Positions 1 to 9,472 of a stretch of 64,000 nucleotides of DNA are shown in pieces; the stretch's first letter is position 1; every line of letters starts with the position of its first letter. This stretch comes from Holophagales bacterium (lineage in GTDB: Bacteria > Acidobacteriota > Thermoanaerobaculia > UBA5066). The position numbers and the translations under genes are program-made. The stretch lies in the NCBI GenBank assembly GCA_016719485.1, contig JADJZB010000008.1, forward strand, positions 62,001-126,000. Reading direction: 5' to 3'. The notes under the pieces were generated by a model. It did not search any database, was not told the DNA's origin, and worked only from the letters and a program-made list of their open reading frames with translations.

Positions 1-892
1 CGACGCCGTTCCAGCGCCTGAGGACGTCGTAGAGGTCGAGGAGGAGGACGCCGGGCGTTCCGCCTACTGGCTGAAACGTCTCCGTCACCGTCAGCGCCGC
101 CTGCGTTCCCTCGGAGGCCGTGAGCGCGAGGTCGACGTCGGAGAGAATGAAGAGCGGGCGGAGCGGTTCCCGGCGGTCGCGGCCGACCGGCTGGTCGGAG
201 AGCGTCACGAGGAACTTCCGGTCGTCGCCGGCCTCGGCGAGCCACCGACGACGGTCCGCCACGAGGAGCGACTCCGAGCGCGCCTCCACGCCGTCGAGGA
301 GATAGACGAGGTCGTCCTTCCCGCCGCCGGCCTCGACGCGGACGTACGGGCTCGTCGGGGCGTCCCGGCGGGCGCGCGCGAAGAGCTGCGCGACGGGTCT
401 CTGGGCGACGTTCCCGAAGCGCTTCCGGTGCTCGAGGAACTCGCCCGCGAGTGAGCCGCCGTCCGGCGCCTCCGGGAGGGCGGGGAGCGCCGTGCCCGAC
501 GCGAGCCAGAGCGCCCCGTCGAAGGCTTCCGACAGGAGAAGGCCCGGCCCGGCCTCCGTCACGTCGAGGCCTGTGTTCTTCTTCGCGTTGTAGCGGACGA
601 CCGGGTGCTCGACGGGGTCGTCCGAGAGGTACGCGACCGTTCCTTTTCCGGAAAGGAAGAGCCCGACCGGCTCGCTTCCGGCACGCACGACGGCCGCCCG
701 GCCCTCTGTGAGCCGGAGCGTCAGGCGCCCCGACTTCAGCGCCAGGCCGCTCGCGGCACGGCTCGACGAGTCGATCGAGATCCCGTCCCACCGGTCCAGC
801 AGCGCGCGGAAGGTCTCGGCCCTCGCGGGGAGAGCCGCGACGAGGATGATCAGGAGCGCCAGGGCGAAAGGTGTCCGGTTTCCAGGTTTCAA
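1..892 (-). CDS. exported protein, N-terminal part (possible M1-type peptidase), runs off left edge
   Basis: An open minus-strand frame runs from a TTG at 892 off the window edge (about 297 codons seen). AGGGGAGGA lies 4-5 nt before the TTG and decides the start. The protein opens with a signal peptide (hydrophobic run ALALLIILVAALPARA, cleavage near residue 22). A beta-rich region follows with GLFLSGKGTVAYLSDDPVE and HPVVRYNAKKNTGLDV. I recall similar N-terminal domains in long acidobacterial M1-family aminopeptidase-like proteins, but the zinc motif would lie outside the window, so the family is inference. It starts 36 bp after the M14 carboxypeptidase gene, on the same strand, so the two may be co-transcribed. 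Confidence 0.6.
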   Translation of the reverse strand, partial: MKPGNRTPFALALLIILVAALPARAETFRALLDRWDGISIDSSSRAASGLALKSGRLTLRLTEGRAAVVRAGSEPVGLFLSGKGTVAYLSDDPVEHPVVRYNAKKNTGLDVTEAGPGLLLSEAFDGALWLASGTALPALPEAPDGGSLAGEFLEHRKRFGNVAQRPVAQLFARARRDAPTSPYVRVEAGGGKDDLVYLLDGVEARSESLLVADRRRWLAEAGDDRKFLVTLSDQPVGRDRREPLRPLFILSDVDLALTASEGTQAALTVTETFQPVGGTPGVLLLDLYDVLRRWNGV

Positions 893-927
893 CGAATCCT
901 CCCCTGGGTCTGGCCGGGTGCGGCAGG

Positions 928-2337
928 CTATTGGGCGGGCGTTCGCGATCCGTCCCTCACGAAGCCGTCGAGGGAGAGGCCCTTCTCCGTCCGCCGGAAG
1001 AGGACGAGGTCGACCTCCGTCCACGGCACGATCGCCCTTCCGGCCGCCCAGGCGGCCGATTCGCGGGCGAGCGCCGCGTCGTCGAGGAGGAGGAGGCCGT
1101 CCCTCGCGAGACCCCGCGCCGCCAGGCCCGCGAGGACCTTCTCCCAGCCGGCGTCTCCGCCCGCGGGGGCTGGCGCGACGACGAGACCCGCGGCGTCGAT
1201 CTCCTCGAGACCCCGCATGTGGGCGAGGTCTCCGACGTCGGCGAGCGCCGCCCCGAGAAGGCGCATGCCGTCGCCCGCAAACGACCGGGGCCGGACGAAG
1301 GCCAGGTCCGCGGTGAAGGGAGGGAGACCGCGCCCGCCGTGGACCGTCGCGCCGCGAAGGAGAAGCTCGACGAACCGGCCCCGGACGTTTCGCGGAAGCG
1401 CCTCGTACGAAGGCGCGTCGAGCGCCTCCTCCCCGCGGGCGAGGGCGTGGAGGGCCGACAGGAGAACGACGAAGTTGAGGCGGACGAGCCGCTCCTCCTC
1501 GCCGGGCCCCTGCCAGCCGCCGGTCTCGACGAGGACCGTCGGCGTTCCCCAGCGGGACATCGAGTCGCCGAAGGCGCGCTCGGTGTAGTCCGAGCCGTAC
1601 CGGGCGACGCGCCCCGGGGCGAATACCGCGGCAACCCTGGCCATGTGCGCGGCAAGCCCCTTCTTGCGGGCGAGCGCCGGGCCGTCGGGCTCGCTCTCCG
1701 AGCTCGAGACGGCCAGGACGGCGAGCGCGACCTGCAGGCCCGCCTCCCCGGCCCCCACGAGCGGGCTCTGGTTGTGGAGATTGAAGCCCGCGCCGGGCCT
1801 GTGGCGCGCGCGGACCTCCCGCAGAAACCGCCCCTCGGGTGACTGGAGGCGGAGCGCGTCGCGATTGATGTCGATCCCCTGGGCGTTGCGCCGGTCGTTC
1901 CTCGCGGCGCCGTCGGGGTTGAGCATCGGGATCGCGAGGATGGTCAGCCGGGAGAGGAGCTGCCGGGTGGCCGGCTCGGCACGGGTAGCGACGAGATGCG
2001 AGAGGAGGTCGACGAGGGCGCAGGTGGCCGTCGGCTCGTCCCCGTGCATCTGGGACCAGAGAAGGACCTTCTCGGGACCGCTCCCGGTCGCCAGGAGGAG
2101 GATGGGTCGCCCCTCGGCCGACACGCCCTTCTCTTCGATCCGGACGAGACCCTCGCTCCGCGCGGCGAGCCGCTCCAGATCGGCCACGAGCGCTTCCGGC
2201 GCGTACGAGCCCGACGGGGGAGAGACGCGAGCCGGTGCCCAGGCCGCCTGGAGCGCTTCCGGCGGTGGGGCGGGCGCCTCGGACGGGGGAGGGGCGGCGG
2301 TGGCCAGGAGGGTGGCGAGGAGGAGCGCGCCCGGCAT
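928..2337 (-). CDS. secreted M14-family zinc carboxypeptidase
   Basis: 469 aa with an N-terminal signal peptide (about residues 1-20) and a Pro/Ala-rich linker. The peptidase M14 fold is shown by the zinc motif HGDE (H98, E101), the NPDG turn at 140-143, an INRD segment at 157-160, the third zinc ligand in FNLHNQ (H188), and the catalytic glutamate in VETGGW (E271). Members remove C-terminal residues from peptides or cleave peptidoglycan peptides; substrate cannot be told here. The C-terminal 170 residues are an extra domain without a motif I recognise. It is probably periplasmic and involved in peptide scavenging together with the exported protein just downstream. Confidence 0.85.
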   Translation of the reverse strand: MPGALLLATLLATAAPPPSEAPAPPPEALQAAWAPARVSPPSGSYAPEALVADLERLAARSEGLVRIEEKGVSAEGRPILLLATGSGPEKVLLWSQMHGDEPTATCALVDLLSHLVATRAEPATRQLLSRLTILAIPMLNPDGAARNDRRNAQGIDINRDALRLQSPEGRFLREVRARHRPGAGFNLHNQSPLVGAGEAGLQVALAVLAVSSSESEPDGPALARKKGLAAHMARVAAVFAPGRVARYGSDYTERAFGDSMSRWGTPTVLVETGGWQGPGEEERLVRLNFVVLLSALHALARGEEALDAPSYEALPRNVRGRFVELLLRGATVHGGRGLPPFTADLAFVRPRSFAGDGMRLLGAALADVGDLAHMRGLEEIDAAGLVVAPAPAGGDAGWEKVLAGLAARGLARDGLLLLDDAALARESAAWAAGRAIVPWTEVDLVLFRRTEKGLSLDGFVRDGSRTPAQ

Positions 2338-2420
2338 CCCCCGAAGGTACCAGCGAATCGGCCGGGAGGGGTACGGTCCGCCTTGACACTTCCGCGTCTA
2401 GTGGCAAGCTGCCCCTGCCC

Positions 2421-2774
2421 GTGACGGAAGGGAAAGTCGCCATCACCTGCCGTTCTGCAGGACCCGTCGAGGTGGTCTCTCTCTCGGGAACCCTCGACGC
2501 CTGGTCGGAGCCCGAGGTGCGTGAGGCGCTGAAGGAGGTCCTCGGCAGGGGGAGGGCGCGCCTCGTCCTCGACCTCCAGGCCCTCCGCCGGATCGACTCG
2601 TCCGGCCTGTCGGCGCTCCTCTCCGTTCTCAAGGCGGCCCGTGCGGCAGGAGGGGATGTCGTCCTCCTCTCGCCCTCGGCCACGGTCGCGTCGATTCTCC
2701 GGCTGACCCGGCTCGACCAGATCCTCGAGGCGTACGACGATGAAGGAACGGCCCTCGCGCGACTCTGGGCCTGA
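2421..2774 (+). CDS. STAS-domain protein (anti-sigma factor antagonist type)
   Basis: 117 aa from GTG 2421; a longer upstream reading lacks STAS similarity and overlaps the divergent gene. The sequence is a full STAS domain: first strand with the SLSGTLDAW segment, then LVLDLQALRRIDSSGLSALL, where the Ser of DSSG is the usual phosphorylation site of SpoIIAA/RsbV-type anti-anti-sigma factors. A TTGACA lies at 2383-2388 but I see no matching -10. It is followed 27 bp later by a second STAS gene and then glycogen phosphorylase. No anti-sigma kinase or PP2C phosphatase is in the window, so the partner is unknown. Confidence 0.8.
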   Translation: MTEGKVAITCRSAGPVEVVSLSGTLDAWSEPEVREALKEVLGRGRARLVLDLQALRRIDSSGLSALLSVLKAARAAGGDVVLLSPSATVASILRLTRLDQILEAYDDEGTALARLWA

Positions 2775-2801
2775 GGCGCCGAACCGGCGAACGGAGGAAC
2801 G

Positions 2802-3143
2802 ATGAACCTGACGATCGAGCCCCAGGAATCCTTCATCCTGGCCCGGATCGAGGACTCCCGCCTCGACGCGCTCTCCGCCCCCGACTTCAAGGCACGCATG
2901 ACGGGCGCGCTCACGGGCGGCGCGCCCAAGATCGTCCTCGACCTGTCTCCGGTCGCCTTCATCGACAGCGCCGGCCTCGCGTCGATCCTCTCGCTCGTCA
3001 AGGGCCTCCCCGAGGGGGGCGAGCTCAGGATCGCGGGGACGCGAGACGCCGTGCGGGCCGTTTTCCGGCTCACGCGGCTCGACAAGGTCCTCCCGCTCCA
3101 CGACACGCTCGAGGACGCGGTGGCGGCGATGGGGTCGAAGTGA
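2802..3143 (+). CDS. second STAS-domain protein (anti-sigma factor antagonist type)
   Basis: 113 aa, start ATG 2802 preceded by GGAGG. A complete STAS domain with LVLDLSPVAFIDSAGLASIL-type core; the Ser of DSAG is the predicted phosphosite. About one third identical by eye to the preceding STAS protein, sharing the C-terminal R-LTRLD motif, so a tandem duplication is likely. Its stop codon overlaps the GTG at 3140 of the phosphorylase reading (GTGA), which implies translational coupling between the STAS pair and glycogen breakdown. Confidence 0.82.
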   Translation: MNLTIEPQESFILARIEDSRLDALSAPDFKARMTGALTGGAPKIVLDLSPVAFIDSAGLASILSLVKGLPEGGELRIAGTRDAVRAVFRLTRLDKVLPLHDTLEDAVAAMGSK

Positions 3144-5621
3144 GCGTCGCCGCCCCGCCGCTCGCCGCGACGGCGGAACAGCTGAAGGACGGCTCTGCGC
3201 TGGCACGTCGCCCACTCTCTCGGCAAGGCCTGGGAAGACGCCACCGAAGGCGACCTCTTCCAGGCCCTCGGCCTCGCCGTGAGGGACCTCGCGTGGGAAC
3301 GCCTCCTCGCCACCGAGAAGCGCTACAAGGAGGCCGGTGCCCGGCGGGTCTACTACCTGTCGATGGAGTTCCTCATCGGACGCTCCCTCGGCGACTCGCT
3401 CCACAACCTCGGCATCTACGACGCGGTGCGGGAGGCGCTCGAGGGCCTCGGCCACGACTTCGACGAGGTGCGCGAGGAAGAGGTCGACGCCGGGCTCGGC
3501 AACGGCGGCCTCGGCCGCCTCGCGGCCTGCTTCCTCGACTCGCTCGCGACGCTCCACCTCCCCGGGTTCGGCTACGGCCTCTTCTACCAGTACGGCCTCT
3601 TCCGGCAGGAGATCGACAACGGCTACCAGAAGGAGCGGCCCGACCGCTGGCTCCACGCCGCGATGCCCTGGACGGTCGAGCGCCCCGAGGAGGCGGTCCT
3701 CGTCCCGGTCTACGGCCGCATCGTCGACACGATCGACCGCAAGAGCCAGTACAACCCGATGTGGATGGACTGGAAGATCCTCGTCGGCGTCCCGCACGAG
3801 ATGCCGGTCGTCGGGTACGGAGGCGAGACGGTCAACGCGCTGCGTCTCTACTCGGCCCGCGCCTCCGACGACTTCGACATGGAGAACTTCAACTCGGGCG
3901 ACTACGTCCAGGCGGTGCAGGAGGCCATCGGGTCGGAGACGATCTCGAAGGTCCTCTACCCCTCGGACAAGGTCCAGAAGGGCAAGGAGCTGCGGCTCCT
4001 GCAGGAGTACTTCTTCGTCGCCTGCGCGCTGCGCGACATCCTCCGGCGCTTCCTGCGCGAGGGACACTCCATCGACCGCTTCTCCGACAAGATCGCCATC
4101 CAGCTCAACGACACGCACCCCGCCCTCGCCGTCGCCGAGCTGATGCGCCTCTTCGTCGACGAGCACGACATCGTCTGGGAGCGGGCGTGGGAGATGACGG
4201 TCGCCACGCTCGGCTACACGAACCACACCCTTCTCCCCGAGGCGCTCGAGAAGTGGCCGCTGCCGCTCGTGGAGACGGTCCTCCCGCGGCACCTCCAGAT
4301 CATCTACGAGGTGAACCGGCGCTTCCTCGACGAGGTCGCTCACCGCGCGCCCGGGGACCAGGAGATCCTCGCCCGCGTCTCGATGATCGAGGAGGGGGAG
4401 CCGAAGCAGGTGCGGATGGCGCAGCTGGCCGCCGCCGGGAGCCACTCGATCAACGGCGTCGCCGCGCTCCACTCGCGCCTCATCACCGAGAACCTCTTCC
4501 CCGACCTCTACCGCCTCCACCCGGAGCGGTTCAACAACAAGACGAACGGCGTCACGCCGCGGCGCTGGCTCCTGAAGTCGAACCCCGGCCTCGCCGCGCT
4601 CCTGACCGAGGTCGCCGGTCCGGGCTGGGTCACCGACTACGGCCTGCTGCGCGAGCCGCTCGACCGTCTCGCCGGGGACGCGGCCTTCCGGGAGCGATTC
4701 CGCGACGTGAAGCGGGAGAACAAGAAGCGCCTCGCGCGCGTCATCGCCGACCTGACCCGCGTAAAGGCCGATCCCGATTCGCTCTTCGACATCCAGATCA
4801 AGCGGATCCACCTCTACAAGAGGCAGCTCCTGAACGCCCTGCACGTCGTCCACCTCTACTTCCGGATCGTGGAGGACGGCATCGAGCCGAAGGCGCCGCG
4901 GACGTTCGTCTTCGCCGGGAAGGCGGCCCCGGGCTACTGGGTCGCCAAGCAGGTCATCAAGCTCATCCACTCGGTGGGCGAGCGGGTCAACCGCGACACG
5001 CGCGTGCGGGGCCTCCTCAAGTGCGTCTTCCTCCCCGACTACCGTGTCTCCCTCGCCGAACGGATCATCCCCGCCGCCGACCTCTCCGAGCAGATCTCCA
5101 CCGCCGGCATGGAGGCCTCCGGGACCGGCAACATGAAGCTCTCGATGAACGGCGCGCTGACGATCGGGACGCTCGACGGCGCCAACGTCGAGATCATGGA
5201 AGAGGTGGGCGAGGAGAACATCTTCATCTTCGGGCACACGGCCGACGAGATCGAGGGACTGAAGGGCTCCGGCACGTACTCGGCCCGGCAGGTCTTCGAG
5301 ACCGACCCCCGGGTGAAGCGGGTCCTCGATGCGTTCCAGACGCCCCTCTTCGCGCCGTTCGAGCCGGGGATCTTCTCGTGGCTCTTCGAGCACGTCGTCG
5401 AGAACCACGACCCCTACTTCCACCTCGCCGACTTCGACGCGTATGCCGCGGCGCAGGAGCGGGTGTCGTCGCAGTGGGCCGACCCGGCGGGCTGGACCCG
5501 CAAGGCGGTCCTCAACGTCGGCCGGATGGGCAAGTTCTCGTCCGACCGGACGATCCGGGAATACGCCCGCGACATCTGGAACCTGACGCCCGTCCCGCCA
5601 GGAGGGAACGCTCCGCGTTAG
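3140..5621 (+). CDS. glgP: glycogen/maltodextrin phosphorylase with apparent N-terminal frameshift
   Basis: GT35 alpha-glucan phosphorylase, which releases glucose-1-phosphate from glycogen. The uninterrupted frame is 3279-5621 (780 aa) and carries YYLSMEFLIGRSL near its start and the PLP site ASGTGNMK (Lys about residue 620) with NGALTIGTLDGANVEI. Homologous sequence continues upstream of 3279 (LRWHVAHSLGKAW, WEDATEGDLFQALGLAVRD), in frame back to about 3192, where it meets a stop. The GTG at 3140, overlapping the STAS stop, reads MSVAAPPLAATAEQLKD in another frame. Dropping one G near 3191 joins them as QLKDALRWHV. The true gene therefore probably starts at 3140, with a one-base insertion (error or mutation). 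Confidence 0.9.
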
Positions 5622-5679
5622 CGCGGGATTTCGAACCGGGGGGCGTTCAAGGCACAATCGGGTGCCCCGGAGGAGTCCC

Positions 5680-7743
5680 ATGCCGAAACCGACGCCCCGC
5701 CGCCGCCCGGCGGCCGCTGCACCCGCCTCGAAAGCCCCCGCCGCCCCCGTGAAGCGGCCCATCGCTTCGAAGGCCCCCGCCGCCCCCGTGAAGCGGCCCG
5801 CCACCAAACGGCGGAAGCCCGTCGCCACGCCGGGGGTGCCGGCCGCCGCACCGAGAAAGGCCCCCGCGGCGCGGGCCGGGGAGCCGATCGCCGACTGGAG
5901 CCCCCAGGTGAATCCCGAGGGAGAGTTCCTCTGGAGGAGCTCTCCCTCGCGCTACATCGCCCGGATGAGCTCGGTGACGGGTCGCGAGGTCCTCCGCCCC
6001 ATCGAGCCCGACGAGCTCCTCATCCAGGCCCACCGCGACAAGAACCCGCTCGAGGTGACCGCCCAGTTCCTGGCGAGCCGCCTCATCCAGGTGACCGGCA
6101 ACGAGGACTCCGTCCGCGACGCGATGAAGAAGCTCAACGAGCTGGGAGTCCGGATGGCCGGCAGGCTGGGGCAGGTGACCGGCTCGAAGGCGATCGAGCG
6201 GGGCGCGCGGCAGGCGATCGGCGTCGTCGATCGCGAGTTCTTCTTCCAGTTCCGGGAGGCGACACGCCTGTCCGAGCGGGAGGTCAAGGCCCGGATCGCC
6301 CGGCTCAAGGACGACGCCCGCGCGGCGCTCGCGGCCCGTGGGCGCAGCCCCGGACTGCGCGTCCTCCTCACGGGCGCGACGGGATTCCTCGGCCAGGAGA
6401 TCCTCGCCCAGGCCGCGTCCGACAGGCGGATCGCCGAGATCGTCTCGGTCGTGAGACCCCAGACGGTGCGGGACCCGAAGACGAAGGAAGTGGTCCGGAT
6501 CCTGTCGCCCACCGACCGGGGCCTCCTCCTCCTCTCCCGCATCGGCATCGGCGGACGCGCCGCGCGGAAGTTCCGGTTCATCGACGGCGACATCGAGAAG
6601 CCGTTTCTCGGGATCGGCGAGAAGGACCTGGCGACCCTCGAGAAGACGGTCACGCACGTCATCCACTGCGCGGCCTCCGTCTCCTTCGACGACACCTACG
6701 AGAGCTCCTTCAGGGCGAACGTGCTCGGCTGCAAGAACGCCCTCGCCTTCTCCCTCCGCCTCCAGCGGGCGAAGGGATCGAGGTTCATCCTCCACGTCGC
6801 CATCGAGACCTCCTACATCCACGGCCGCAAGAAGCGGTCGATGGCGCAGGAGAACGCGCTCGTCTTCCCCAAGAACTTCTACAACAACTTCTACGAGCTG
6901 ACGAAGGCGATGGCCTCGATGGAGACCGACCAGCACATGGTCGTGGACGGCCTCCGCGTCGTCCAGCTCCTCCCCGCCATCGTCATCGGCGACTCGCGCA
7001 CCGGCAACAACCGGGGCGACACGAAGGTCGTCAACGCCCCCGTGAACGCCTTCGGGCGCGCGCAGGAGGCGCTCGACGCGCTGAAGTCGACGCCGTTCGG
7101 CGAGTCGAAGGCCGCGGCCATCGCCTCCGTCGCGATGGTCTTCCCCGCCGACCGCTCCGCCGAGCTGAACCTCGTCACCGTGGACCGGGTCGTCGAGGGG
7201 ATCCTCGCCGCCCTGACACGCCCCGAGGCGATCGGCGAGCGGGTCCACCTCGCGACGGACAACCGGATCCGGACCGAGGAGATCATCAAGGTCGAGAAGG
7301 AAGAGCTCGGCGTGAACGTGCGCCTCACCGACCCGACCCTCTTCCGCAACGTGACCCTCCCCCTCATCACGACGATCCTGAAGAAGGCGAACGAGCCGCG
7401 GCTCGCGAACGCGCTCGAGAAGCTCGGGACGATCTTCGGCGGCTACGGGGAATGGGGTCAGCCCATCCACAGCGTCGGCAACGACGTGCGGGTCCTCGGC
7501 CTTCCCCTGCGGCGGCCCAACACCTACTACGCGTTCCGGATGCTCTGCCGGCACAACAAGCTCGTACAGGAGTTCGGGAAGGTGAAGGACCCCGACGAGA
7601 TCGCCCGCCGCGAACGGGTCTGGACCGACGCGCTCGCGCGGATCGAGAAGGAATCGGGCCGGCAGGCCGCCTCTCTGGAAGCCGAGGAGTTTCGGAGACG
7701 GATCGCCGAGGTCCTCGACCTGAGGGCGTTCCAGCTCAAGTAA
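5680..7743 (+). CDS. fatty acyl-CoA reductase-like SDR (male-sterility/NAD_binding_4 family) with basic N-terminal tail
   Basis: 687 aa from ATG 5680, chosen over GTG 5662 because GGAGGAG sits 5-6 nt before it. Residues 1-65 are a Lys/Ala/Pro-rich tail like histone H1, with a 13-residue tandem repeat. The Rossmann motif TGATGFLG lies at about 231-238 and the YxxxK catalytic pair at Y405/K409 (YELTK), followed by a FAR_C-like C-terminal region. The length matches bacterial alcohol-forming fatty acyl reductases of the Marinobacter type (about 660 aa). Probable role: reduction of acyl-CoA or acyl-ACP to fatty alcohol or aldehyde for wax or ether lipids; substrate is inference. Confidence 0.78.
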   Translation: MPKPTPRRRPAAAAPASKAPAAPVKRPIASKAPAAPVKRPATKRRKPVATPGVPAAAPRKAPAARAGEPIADWSPQVNPEGEFLWRSSPSRYIARMSSVTGREVLRPIEPDELLIQAHRDKNPLEVTAQFLASRLIQVTGNEDSVRDAMKKLNELGVRMAGRLGQVTGSKAIERGARQAIGVVDREFFFQFREATRLSEREVKARIARLKDDARAALAARGRSPGLRVLLTGATGFLGQEILAQAASDRRIAEIVSVVRPQTVRDPKTKEVVRILSPTDRGLLLLSRIGIGGRAARKFRFIDGDIEKPFLGIGEKDLATLEKTVTHVIHCAASVSFDDTYESSFRANVLGCKNALAFSLRLQRAKGSRFILHVAIETSYIHGRKKRSMAQENALVFPKNFYNNFYELTKAMASMETDQHMVVDGLRVVQLLPAIVIGDSRTGNNRGDTKVVNAPVNAFGRAQEALDALKSTPFGESKAAAIASVAMVFPADRSAELNLVTVDRVVEGILAALTRPEAIGERVHLATDNRIRTEEIIKVEKEELGVNVRLTDPTLFRNVTLPLITTILKKANEPRLANALEKLGTIFGGYGEWGQPIHSVGNDVRVLGLPLRRPNTYYAFRMLCRHNKLVQEFGKVKDPDEIARRERVWTDALARIEKESGRQAASLEAEEFRRRIAEVLDLRAFQLK
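5728..5799 (+). repeat. 39-bp tandem repeat coding the 13-aa unit SKAPAAPVKRPxx
   Basis: Two copies with a 39-bp period (33 bp nearly identical, starting at 5728 and 5767) encode SKAPAAPVKRPIA and SKAPAAPVKRPAT. The repeat sits inside the basic N-terminal tail of the acyl reductase and resembles the Lys/Ala/Pro repeats of bacterial histone-H1-like tails. Confidence 0.8.
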
Positions 7744-7812
7744 CGCGGAGCTTGAGGCCGAGAGGGCTCGGGATCCGGCGGGGCCTCGCCGGCGGTCCGC
7801 CGTGCCGGCGCG

Positions 7813-8270
7813 TCAGGGTCCCATCCCCTCCGAGACGAGCTGCCATCCCGCCCACGCGACCTTCCAGCGCCCCTCCTGTGGGACGAGGTTCATCTCGAAC
7901 TTCACTTTCGCCGTGCGCGGGAGCATCGCGTCGAGCGTCCCGATCTTCCTCGGAGCGCCGTCGAACGTCGCGGTGAACGTCGCCCTTGCGAGATCGGGCT
8001 TTCGGTCGATCTGGACGTCGGAGAACGACGCGGAGATCCGCTCGTACGCCGCGAAGTAGCGGCGGATCGTCAGGAGAGCCGCGGCGCGGTCGGCATGCTC
8101 GGCGTCGGTGTAGGCCGCCGCGAGGACCTCTCCCGCGGCGTCGGCGTCGCGGTCGTCGGCCGCCGCGGCAAGGGAGTCGATCGCCGCTCGAACGGGGTCC
8201 GCCTCCTTTCGGCAGGAGAGGAGAGGGACGAGGAGGAGGCGACGAGGAGCACCCGCTGGAGTCGTTTCAT
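7813..8270 (-). pseudogene. small lipoprotein, NTF2/SnoaL-like, with frameshift in the signal peptide
   Basis: The minus-strand coding signal ends at TGA 7813-7815 and reads CRKEADPVRAAIDSL through KFEMNLVPQEGRWKVAWAGWQLV, a small alpha+beta fold typical of NTF2-like lipoproteins. Its frame reaches a lipobox (LLVPLLSC) but has no start codon. ATG 8270, which overlaps the MFS stop (ATGA), gives MKRLQRVLLVA in another frame. Adding one C near 8239-8244 would join them into MKRLQRVLLVALLLVPLLSC, a textbook lipoprotein signal. A one-base deletion in a C run (error or mutation) is the simplest reading. Function unknown. Confidence 0.6.
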
Positions 8271-9463
8271 GGCTTTCCTTCTTCGGCCCCGACGTGGGGC
8301 GTGGCCGTCCGCGAGAGAAGGATGGCCGAAAGGAGGCCCGCGAGGAAGGTCCCCGCCCAGAGCGTCGGCCCGCCCCAGGTTTCGAGGATGGCCGTTCCCG
8401 CCCACGGCCCGATCGCGAAGGCGAGGTTGAAGGCCATCATGTAGAGGCCCATGTACTCGCCCCGCCGCGCCTCCGGCGCGAGGTCCGCGACGGCCGCGTT
8501 CAGCCCGGGAAAGAGAACGATCTCGCCGAACGTCCAGACGACGACCGACACGACGACCATCCCCGGCGCGTGGGCGAAGGCGAGGAGGCCGAAGCCCGCG
8601 CCCGTCAGGACGGAGCCGAGCGCGAGGGTCTTCCCCGTCGGCCAGCGGGCCATCGCCGCGTTGAGCGGGACCTCGAAGGCGACGACGAGGAGCGTGTTGA
8701 GCGTGGCGAGGAGGCCGTACGAGGCTTCCGAGAACCCGAGGTCGCGGACGAGAAAGAGGGCCATAGCGGCGACGTGCTGGAAGAAGACGACGGCCACCGG
8801 CAGGACGCCGAGGAGGAGCACGAGGAGGCGGCGATCGCGGTGCGCCGGGCGGCTTTCGGGCCTCGCAGCGGCGGGCGTCTCCGCCGCGTGCACGCGGTCC
8901 GGCCGTCCCGCCTTCGCGAGGATCGCCGCGGCGGCGAGAGACGTCAGGCCGTCGGCGATGAAGAGCGCGCCGTACGACCAGGTCGCCAGGAACCCGCCGA
9001 GCGCCGGCCCGAGGCTCATGCCGAGGTTGATCGCGAGGCGGTTCACGGCGAAGGCGGTCTTGCGCTGCTCGGGGCCGACGGCCGACGCGATCGCCGCGAG
9101 GCTGGCGGGGCGGAAGACCTCAGAGATCACGGCCCAGAGAACCGTCGCGACCGCGACGGCGAGCGGCGTCCGCGCGACGGGAAAGGCGAGGAGGACGAGG
9201 CCCGACAGGAGGAGCGAGGCCGTCATCATGCGGTGCGTCCCGACCCGGTCGCAGAGGTGCCCCGCGAAGGGGGCCGTGACGAGGGCCGTCGCGCCGTACA
9301 GGGCGACGATCGCCCCGGCTGACGAGGGCGAGAGGCCCAGGTCACGCGTCAGGTACAGGAGGAGGAATGGCAGGACCATCGTCCCCGCCCGGTTCACGAG
9401 GGTCGCGGCACACTGGACCCAGACCGCGCGTGGAAGGGCGCGGAGGTCGGCGCGGAGCGACAC
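8267..9463 (-). CDS. MFS transporter (drug-efflux type)
   Basis: 398 aa with about 12 hydrophobic segments. The loop after TM2 carries GHLCDRVGTHRMM, the MFS motif A (GxxxDRxGxRxx). TM5 has a GPALGG motif-C-like element seen in drug:H+ antiporters. A cytoplasmic loop at about 190-210 is Arg/Pro/His-rich. The gene overlaps the following small lipoprotein by ATGA and lies 9 bp from the feoB stop, on the same strand. Substrate unknown. Confidence 0.82.
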   Translation of the reverse strand: MSLRADLRALPRAVWVQCAATLVNRAGTMVLPFLLLYLTRDLGLSPSSAGAIVALYGATALVTAPFAGHLCDRVGTHRMMTASLLLSGLVLLAFPVARTPLAVAVATVLWAVISEVFRPASLAAIASAVGPEQRKTAFAVNRLAINLGMSLGPALGGFLATWSYGALFIADGLTSLAAAAILAKAGRPDRVHAAETPAAARPESRPAHRDRRLLVLLLGVLPVAVVFFQHVAAMALFLVRDLGFSEASYGLLATLNTLLVVAFEVPLNAAMARWPTGKTLALGSVLTGAGFGLLAFAHAPGMVVVSVVVWTFGEIVLFPGLNAAVADLAPEARRGEYMGLYMMAFNLAFAIGPWAGTAILETWGGPTLWAGTFLAGLLSAILLSRTATPHVGAEEGKP

Positions 9464-9472
9464 GGCGGGAGA

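Noticed and set aside
2383..2411. TTGACA as a complete promoter for the STAS operon
   Set aside because: The -35 is perfect but no acceptable -10 occurs 16-18 nt downstream (AAGCTG).
1944..5828. Very long open minus-strand frame (1294 codons) antisense to STAS, glgP and the acyl reductase start
   Set aside because: Composition is the charged Arg/Glu/Asp/Val pattern of an antisense shadow in high-GC DNA; no domain, and the plus-strand genes are clear families.
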